This document shows, one piece after another, positions 4,586 to 9,298 of a stretch of 9,298 nucleotides of DNA. The notes under the pieces are model-generated. The model was not told the DNA's origin and ran no database searches. It was given only the letters and a program-made list of their open reading frames with translations. Within the stretch, counting starts at the first letter, position 1; each line of letters starts with the position of its first letter. A program made the position numbers and the translations under genes. Source of the DNA: Mollicutes bacterium. Its GTDB lineage: Bacteria > Bacillota_I > Bacilli_A > Izemoplasmatales > Izemoplasmataceae. The DNA is taken from NCBI GenBank assembly GCA_003559585.1, contig PWKX01000212.1, positions 1 to 9,298 on the forward strand, written 5' to 3'.

Positions 4586-7018
4586 ATGAAAAAAACCTCC
4601 ATCGCTACCGCTACACTCATATATTATATCATCACAACAGTTTTGTTGTTGTTATTTTCTAGTTATCTATTTTATCAAATTTTACTCATTGCGGTAGGCT
4701 TTAGTGTTGTGTTTGTGTTTGTGACACTTGGTTTAAATTACACCGTCCAACATCACATCACTAACTTAAATCAAAGCATCATAAATAAAGACTTAATATT
4801 AAAACGAAAAGAATCCATTCAAGAACATGTCATGCAAGATAGTCCGATTGGTATCATTGTCTTAGATGATGCTTACCGAATTGGGTATGCGAATCAACAC
4901 GCTCAATCTTTGTTTGAAAACACACTTGAAAACAAAGCACTAAACAGCATCCATCAAGGGATTTTCAAAGCATTAAAAGAAGATAGTTTAACCCATACAA
5001 AGATTTTTAAAATTTATGATGAATACTATGAGATTCACCATGATAAAGATAACGAAACATTATTTTTATACCGTGTGAGCGAAAGAGAAACTTTAAAACG
5101 CGCGTATGATAATTACACAACCACCATCGGGGTCTTGCATTTAGACAATTTTGATGACGCCTTAAGCGTTTTAGATGTTCAAGAAAAAAACGAAATTCAA
5201 GGTCTATATTATGGTGCCATCGATGATTGGGCTGATAAGTATGATATGCATGTGATCTCAATCAGTTCATCCAAACTTTATGTGACCATGCATAAAAAGA
5301 ACTTAGATGATGTGATTCAAGATAAATTCAGTATTTTAAATGATATCGCATATATCTCTAAAGAACATGATTTAATTGTGACTTTAAGCGGTGGGTTTGC
5401 CTGTGCAAACATTCCACACTCCGATTTAGCATCATCCGCAGAAGAAGCACTCGATCAAGCCTTAGGACGCGGTGGTGATCAAATCGCCATCAATATTAAT
5501 GGCGAGGATTACCTTTATTTTGGTGGCAACACCAATACCCAAGAAAAAAGAACCCGCATCAGTAGCCGCATTCATGCTAAAAAACTTGATTTATTGATTC
5601 AAGACGCATCTAAAGTTTTCATCATGCCACACACACATCCTGACACGGATGCTTTAGGCTCAGCCATTGGGATGTTAAAAATGGTATTAAGTCACAAAAA
5701 AGAAGCCCATATTGTTCTAGATGATAACATCGATAAAACAGTGAGCAAAATCCTAACACTCATGGAATATGAATACGTGACCCTAAGAGATTACTTTATT
5801 GACCCCGATCAAGCCATGCAGTATCTAGATAAAGACAGTTTACTCATCTTAGTGGATCATCATTCTTATGGTCAAGTCTTAGATGATAAACTTGTCAATA
5901 AAAGCCACAAAATTGCCATCATTGACCACCACCGAAAATTAGCTGATCCAATCGAAGATGTGGTTCTTTCTTATGTTGAACCATATGCTTCAAGTTCCAG
6001 TGAATTGATTGTCGAGATGATTAGCGTTTACCCACATGTGGTTGAACTGAACCCATTTGAAGCGACCGTGTTACTTGCAGGTATGATTGTTGATACCAAT
6101 AACTTCATGTACCGTACTGGCAGTCGAACCTTTGAAGCCGCGGCGGTGCTAAGAAAATATGGTGCCGACACATATAAAATAAAAAACGTTTTAAGAGAAA
6201 GCTTGAAAGACATTCAAATCAAATCACAATTATTAAGCCGTGTTGAAGTTGTTAATAAACGCTATGCGCTTGTGGTTGTGCCTGATGATATTGATTCAAC
6301 CAGAACCATGTTGGCTCAAATTGCTGATAACTTATTAGAAATCGACCACGTGGTTGCTGCCTTTGTCATCGGCACCTTAGATAAACAAGTTGTTGGCATT
6401 AGTGCTCGAAGCTTAGAAGGGTTCAGCGTTCAGCAAGTCATGGAACATTTCGGTGGCGGTGGACATCTAAACAACGCTGGCGCCCAATTAGAAAACACCA
6501 CCAAAGAAGCTGTTAAAACAGAACTCATACAAACATTGGAAACATTAAAGCAGGAGGGAAGACCCATGAAAGTTATTCTACAAAAAGATGTTAAGAACAA
6601 AGGAAAAAAAGGCGATGTGATTGAAGTGCCTGCGGGGTACGGTAATTATTTACTAACATCGAAAGCCGCGATTGAGGCTACCCCAGAAAATCTAAACATC
6701 ATCGAAGATGAAAAACAAAAGGCAGAAGCTGAGAAAAAACAAAATTACGAAGAGATGAAAGCTCTTAAAAAACGCATCGATTATCGTGCGGTAAAGGTGT
6801 ATGTTAAACTCGGCACACATGGCAAATTATACGGTAAAATTAATACCAAACAAATTGCTGAAGCCTTTAAATCTCAACATGGATTGGATATCGATAAACG
6901 AAAAATACAGTTAAATCAACCGATAGACACACTAGGAACCTATGAAATAGAAGTGAAGCTTCACAAAGATGTGAGTGCAACCTTTGAACTGATGGTGCTT
7001 GAAAAACATGATGGATGA
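4586..7018 (+). CDS. gdpP: GdpP cyclic-di-AMP phosphodiesterase fused in frame to ribosomal protein L9
   Basis: An 810-codon ORF. Residues 1-660 are a full-length GdpP: two membrane helices (about 8-28 and 31-50), a PAS domain (about 83-150), a degenerate GGDEF domain ending G-R-G-G-D-Q (294-299), then a DHH/DHHA1 phosphodiesterase. The latter shows H349-x-H-x-D353-x-D355, D424-H-H, D447-H-H-R and G-G-G-G-H627. These residues fit an active Mn-dependent enzyme that hydrolyses cyclic-di-AMP to pApA at the inner membrane face. Residues 661-810 are a complete L9. No stop separates them; the junction is QEGRP then MKVILQ. GAGGTG (4575-4580) precedes the ATG. The first DHH triplet sits where I recall D-T-H in B. 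subtilis GdpP. The L9 start inside has its own strong ribosome binding site, so a free L9 is probably also made. A similar fusion has, as I recall, been annotated in Acholeplasma. Confidence 0.93.
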   Translation: MKKTSIATATLIYYIITTVLLLLFSSYLFYQILLIAVGFSVVFVFVTLGLNYTVQHHITNLNQSIINKDLILKRKESIQEHVMQDSPIGIIVLDDAYRIGYANQHAQSLFENTLENKALNSIHQGIFKALKEDSLTHTKIFKIYDEYYEIHHDKDNETLFLYRVSERETLKRAYDNYTTTIGVLHLDNFDDALSVLDVQEKNEIQGLYYGAIDDWADKYDMHVISISSSKLYVTMHKKNLDDVIQDKFSILNDIAYISKEHDLIVTLSGGFACANIPHSDLASSAEEALDQALGRGGDQIAININGEDYLYFGGNTNTQEKRTRISSRIHAKKLDLLIQDASKVFIMPHTHPDTDALGSAIGMLKMVLSHKKEAHIVLDDNIDKTVSKILTLMEYEYVTLRDYFIDPDQAMQYLDKDSLLILVDHHSYGQVLDDKLVNKSHKIAIIDHHRKLADPIEDVVLSYVEPYASSSSELIVEMISVYPHVVELNPFEATVLLAGMIVDTNNFMYRTGSRTFEAAAVLRKYGADTYKIKNVLRESLKDIQIKSQLLSRVEVVNKRYALVVVPDDIDSTRTMLAQIADNLLEIDHVVAAFVIGTLDKQVVGISARSLEGFSVQQVMEHFGGGGHLNNAGAQLENTTKEAVKTELIQTLETLKQEGRPMKVILQKDVKNKGKKGDVIEVPAGYGNYLLTSKAAIEATPENLNIIEDEKQKAEAEKKQNYEEMKALKKRIDYRAVKVYVKLGTHGKLYGKINTKQIAEAFKSQHGLDIDKRKIQLNQPIDTLGTYEIEVKLHKDVSATFELMVLEKHDG
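6552..6558 (+). promoter_or_regulatory. internal ribosome binding site for L9
   Basis: AGGAGGG lies 7 bases upstream of the ATG at 6566, wholly within the GdpP coding sequence, where it encodes part of Q-E-G-R. It is as good as the best sites in the window and better than that of the ORF's own first ATG. It argues that ribosomes start at L9 independently. Confidence 0.85.
6566..7018 (+). CDS. rplI: 50S ribosomal protein L9, internal start in the gdpP ORF
   Basis: A 150-residue L9 of full normal length. The N-terminal rRNA-binding domain has MKVILQKDVKNKGKKGDV and a GYGNYLL segment. A long charged helix (about 50-80) follows, then the C-terminal domain ending in the conserved V-x-L-H-x-D-V-x-A region. 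L9 binds 23S rRNA near the L1 stalk. It shares the frame of gdpP (6566 is codon 661 of the long ORF), so this entry describes the product of initiation at the internal ribosome binding site. The conserved gdpP-rplI-dnaB order of Firmicutes is kept, and the stop overlaps the dnaB start. Confidence 0.88.
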   Translation: MKVILQKDVKNKGKKGDVIEVPAGYGNYLLTSKAAIEATPENLNIIEDEKQKAEAEKKQNYEEMKALKKRIDYRAVKVYVKLGTHGKLYGKINTKQIAEAFKSQHGLDIDKRKIQLNQPIDTLGTYEIEVKLHKDVSATFELMVLEKHDG

Positions 7019-8378
7019 CAAACAAAAACCATTTAGTTTAGACGCAGAACAAAATGTTCTCGGTGCTGTTTTTATCGATCCCAATACCATTAAAACCATT
7101 TCAGATACATTAAAACAAGAAGATTTCTATCATCACCGACACAAACTCATTTACTCTGCGATATTAGAATTGTTTGACCAACATGTCGATATTGATTACA
7201 CAACATTGATTGATAAGCTTGAATCTCAAAACTTACTTGCCGATGCGGGTGGCCATGACTACATTTTAAACTTAGCTGATACAACCCCATCGATTGTTAA
7301 CTTAGAACACTATATCAACATCGTTCACGATAAAGCCATCATAAGAAACATGATTGATGTGGCCCAAAAAATCGCTAAAAACGGTTATGAAACCTCTGAT
7401 GTGAATGCTTTTATCAACGACGCAGAAAAACAAGTCTTTGATGTGGCCCATGCTAGAAGAAGTGGTGACTTTATCACATTAAAACAAGTGACTGAGGAAG
7501 TCATTAAAAAAGCCGAAGAAGCCCGGTCACAAGTTGATGAACTCACAGGCTTAGATACTGGTTTTGAAGCGCTTAATCATTACACACTCGGTCTTCAACC
7601 AACCGAGTTATACATCATTGCTGCCCGTCCCTCGATGGGTAAATCAGCCTTCGCTTTAAACATCACCACCAACGTTGCTAAGTTAAAATCAAACCCATAT
7701 ATTGCTTTTTTCTCTCTAGAAATGGGTGTTGACCAACTTGTTGGTCGGATGCTCTCAAGTGAAGGGAATGTCATGTCAAATCATTTACGCACAGGAAAAC
7801 TGAGCTCAGCTGAATGGCAACAGCTCTCAGTAGCCAGTGATCGCATGTCAAAACTCAATATTTTATTCGATGATTCAGGGACTGTTAAAGTGACGGATTT
7901 AAGGCAAAAATGCCGTAAGTTAGCACAAGAAAACAGACTGGATTTAGTGGTGATTGACTACTTGCAATTACTGAGCGGATCTACCCCACAAACAAACCGT
8001 GTTCAGGAAGTTAGTGAAATATCACGAATGTTAAAAGAAATGGCTCGTGAATTAAAGATTCCTGTCATCGCTTTATCACAGTTATCAAGAAGCGTTGAAT
8101 CACGCACAGAAAAAATCCCGATTATGGCAGACTTACGTGAATCGGGTTCCATTGAACAAGATGCAGATGTCGTCTTATTCTTATACCGCGATGATTATTA
8201 TAATAAAGAAAAAAGTGAGAAACCAAACCAAGTGGATGTGTTGGTGGCTAAAAACCGTTCAGGCGCAACCAATATGAAAGGATTCCCGCTACTATTTAGA
8301 AAAGAATTTTCACAGTTCAGAAGCCGCGATATGTCCGATGAACAAGGTGAAAGCACAGGCATCGATGATTTAGATTAA
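7008..8378 (+). CDS. dnaB: replicative DNA helicase DnaB
   Basis: A 456-residue DnaB-family hexameric helicase (called DnaC in B. subtilis) that unwinds the replication fork. The N-terminal domain has S-L-D-A-E-Q-x-V-L-G at its start and spans about 8-110. The RecA-like motor has Walker A A-R-P-S-M-G-K-S (K212), an SLEMG segment, Walker B V-V-I-D-Y (314-318, D317), then S-Q-L-S-R-S-V-E-S-R and D-L-R-E-S-G-S-I-E-Q-D-A-D (375-387). A K-N-R-S-G-A-T loop follows near 414. The start is uncertain: ATGs at 7008 and 7011 and a TTG at 6999 are all in frame. The only Shine-Dalgarno is a weak GGTG (6994-6997). The gene overlaps the end of L9 by 8-11 bases, so translational coupling is likely. A terminator follows. 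Confidence 0.97.
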   Translation: MMDDKQKPFSLDAEQNVLGAVFIDPNTIKTISDTLKQEDFYHHRHKLIYSAILELFDQHVDIDYTTLIDKLESQNLLADAGGHDYILNLADTTPSIVNLEHYINIVHDKAIIRNMIDVAQKIAKNGYETSDVNAFINDAEKQVFDVAHARRSGDFITLKQVTEEVIKKAEEARSQVDELTGLDTGFEALNHYTLGLQPTELYIIAARPSMGKSAFALNITTNVAKLKSNPYIAFFSLEMGVDQLVGRMLSSEGNVMSNHLRTGKLSSAEWQQLSVASDRMSKLNILFDDSGTVKVTDLRQKCRKLAQENRLDLVVIDYLQLLSGSTPQTNRVQEVSEISRMLKEMARELKIPVIALSQLSRSVESRTEKIPIMADLRESGSIEQDADVVLFLYRDDYYNKEKSEKPNQVDVLVAKNRSGATNMKGFPLLFRKEFSQFRSRDMSDEQGESTGIDDLD

Positions 8379-8406
8379 ACCGGTTTATGGAAGACCGGTT
8401 TTTTTT
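8377..8406 (+). terminator. Rho-independent terminator after dnaB
   Basis: AAACCGGT (8377-8384), a 9-base loop, ACCGGTTT (8394-8401), with a run of eight Ts at 8399-8406. It begins within the dnaB stop codon and ends the gdpP-rplI-dnaB operon. Confidence 0.93.
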
Positions 8407-8427
8407 ATGGTATTTTTGCTTTAGTGG

Positions 8428-8436
8428 TGCTATAAT
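8428..8436 (+). promoter_or_regulatory. extended -10 promoter of the MATE gene
   Basis: TGCTATAAT: a consensus -10 (8431-8436) with the extended TG. I see no convincing -35 at 17 bases; TGGTAT at 8408-8413 is poor. It lies directly downstream of the dnaB terminator, which supports an independent transcript. Confidence 0.72.
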
Positions 8437-8468
8437 GTTTCTCGGATTATACGATAAGGAGGGTCGCC

Positions 8469-9298
8469 ATGCAATCTACAAAGATAAGAAAAAAAATAGA
8501 TTTAACATCAGGCAGTATCTTAAAGAAACTTCTGATTGTGGCGATACCAACCCTTCTAACTAGCATCGTACAAATGACCTACAATCTCACAGATATGTTT
8601 TGGGTAGCGCGTGTTGATCAAATTGGGTTTAACCCAACAGAAGCGATTGCGGCTATCGGTACGGCTGGCTTTTTGCCCTGGTTTGGTTTTGGGATCATTT
8701 TACTTGTACGGACTGGTACCAGTGTTTATGTTTCTCAATCAGCCGGGACAGACAATCAAGAAGCGGTCAATACCTACGCCAACAACGGATTGGTGTTGAT
8801 GTTGATGCTGGCGTTGATTTACACACTCTACGGTGTGTTTTTTAACCATCATTTTGTCGGATTATTCAACATACAAAACGCGAATGTTGTTGCTTATGCG
8901 GAGCGCTATGTGTTTATTGTGACTGCCTTTTCTATCTTTTTGTTTGCCTCAAACGTCTTTAACGGCATTTACGATGGATTGGGTAAAACCATCAATACCT
9001 TTATGATTATGGCTGTCGGTCTTGTATTAAACATGATTTTAGACCCAATTTTTATCCTTCACTTTGAAATGGGTGTTGAGGGTGCCGCCATCGCGACCAT
9101 CATCGCTCAAAGCGTTGTATTCTTTATTTATGTTGTGATATACTTAAGCCCCATTAGACCGGCTTTAATTCGCCCCTTTAAATACGTCAATCGGTATACG
9201 ATGTTAAAAATCATAAAACTAGGCTTACCTGTCGGTATTCAAAGCATGGCAATGACCTCAATCTCAATTGTGGTCGGGGTGGTGGTGGCTAGTTTTGG
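8469..9298 (+). CDS. MATE family multidrug/cation efflux transporter, 5' part
   Basis: The reading frame is open from the ATG at 8469 to the window edge (276 codons), so the C-terminal part is missing; the family is usually about 450 residues. Hydrophobic segments alternate with short loops, about seven helices so far. Family landmarks are the first helix ending M-T-Y-N-L-T-D-M-F-W, the P-W-F-G-F-G helix, N-x-x-x-D-P-I-F-I after LGKTINTF, G-V-E-G-A-A-I-A-T, and L-G-L-P-V-G-I-Q-S at the start of the second half. Such proteins export drugs or metabolites in exchange for Na+ or H+ at the inner membrane; the substrate cannot be told. The start follows AAGGAGG (8456-8462) with 6 bases of spacing. 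It has its own promoter. Confidence 0.93.
   Translation, partial: MQSTKIRKKIDLTSGSILKKLLIVAIPTLLTSIVQMTYNLTDMFWVARVDQIGFNPTEAIAAIGTAGFLPWFGFGIILLVRTGTSVYVSQSAGTDNQEAVNTYANNGLVLMLMLALIYTLYGVFFNHHFVGLFNIQNANVVAYAERYVFIVTAFSIFLFASNVFNGIYDGLGKTINTFMIMAVGLVLNMILDPIFILHFEMGVEGAAIATIIAQSVVFFIYVVIYLSPIRPALIRPFKYVNRYTMLKIIKLGLPVGIQSMAMTSISIVVGVVVASF

Noticed and set aside
5007..5261. Open reading frame on the minus strand inside gdpP, and a similar one at 6028-6213
   Set aside because: Both lie wholly within conserved GdpP coding sequence, lack ribosome binding sites and show no recognisable domain.
8611..8799. Short plus-strand reading frame inside the MATE gene
   Set aside because: It is out of frame with the clear transporter sequence that runs from 8469 to the window edge.
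1..9298. UGA read as tryptophan (Mycoplasma code)
   Set aside because: UGA ends the L9 part at the normal L9 length and ends the transporter at its normal length, while tryptophans are encoded by UGG.
1..9298. Mobile elements, CRISPR arrays, defence or toxin systems
   Set aside because: No transposase, integrase, spaced repeats, tRNA-associated junction or toxin gene was seen. Nearly every base is accounted for by core genes and their control sites.

Overview
The window reads as ordinary core chromosome of a low-GC bacterium of the Firmicutes/Mollicutes line. Gene order is dense and conserved: rpsF-ssb-rpsR, and gdpP-rplI-dnaB. Ribosome binding sites are AGGAGG-like and promoters are sigma-A type. 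UGA is used as a normal stop (end of the GdpP-L9 ORF and of the DUF165 transporter), so this is the standard code and not the Mycoplasma/Spiroplasma code. The GdpP-L9 fusion and the overall gene content point to Acholeplasma or a close relative. That placement is an inference, not proven by the window.

Layout. 2-145: end of a cinA/pncC-type gene, overlapping by 11 bases an alpha/beta hydrolase (135-845). 849-1980: a strong extended -10 promoter, a structured leader that may be the S6:S18 autoregulatory element, then rpsF, ssb and rpsR, closed by a clear terminator at 1986-2017. 2101-3288: a cytosolic DUF438/hemerythrin-like/PAS protein, followed by a perfect 18-bp palindrome. 3404-3682: a small MORN-type repeat protein with its own promoter and a terminator shared with the convergent gene. 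3704-4464 on the minus strand: a complete queuosine-precursor salvage unit, made of a consensus promoter, a class I preQ1 riboswitch and a DUF165 (YhhQ-type) transporter. 4524-8406: a divergent operon with gdpP fused in frame to rplI (L9), then dnaB, closed by a terminator. 8469-end: the first 276 codons of a MATE-family efflux transporter.

How the genes work together. The rpsF and gdpP operons mix translation with replication: S6, S18 and L9 with SSB and DnaB. GdpP adds cyclic-di-AMP turnover. The transporter unit needs only preQ1 sensing to shut itself off, because its roughly 50-nt leader is little more than the riboswitch. I see no mobile element, CRISPR array, phage gene, toxin or defence system, tRNA or rRNA.

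The points most worth a second look are: the gdpP-rplI ORF, which has lost the stop between the two proteins but kept a near-perfect internal ribosome binding site for L9; the preQ1 riboswitch; the rpsF leader hairpins; and two palindromes that could be operators.
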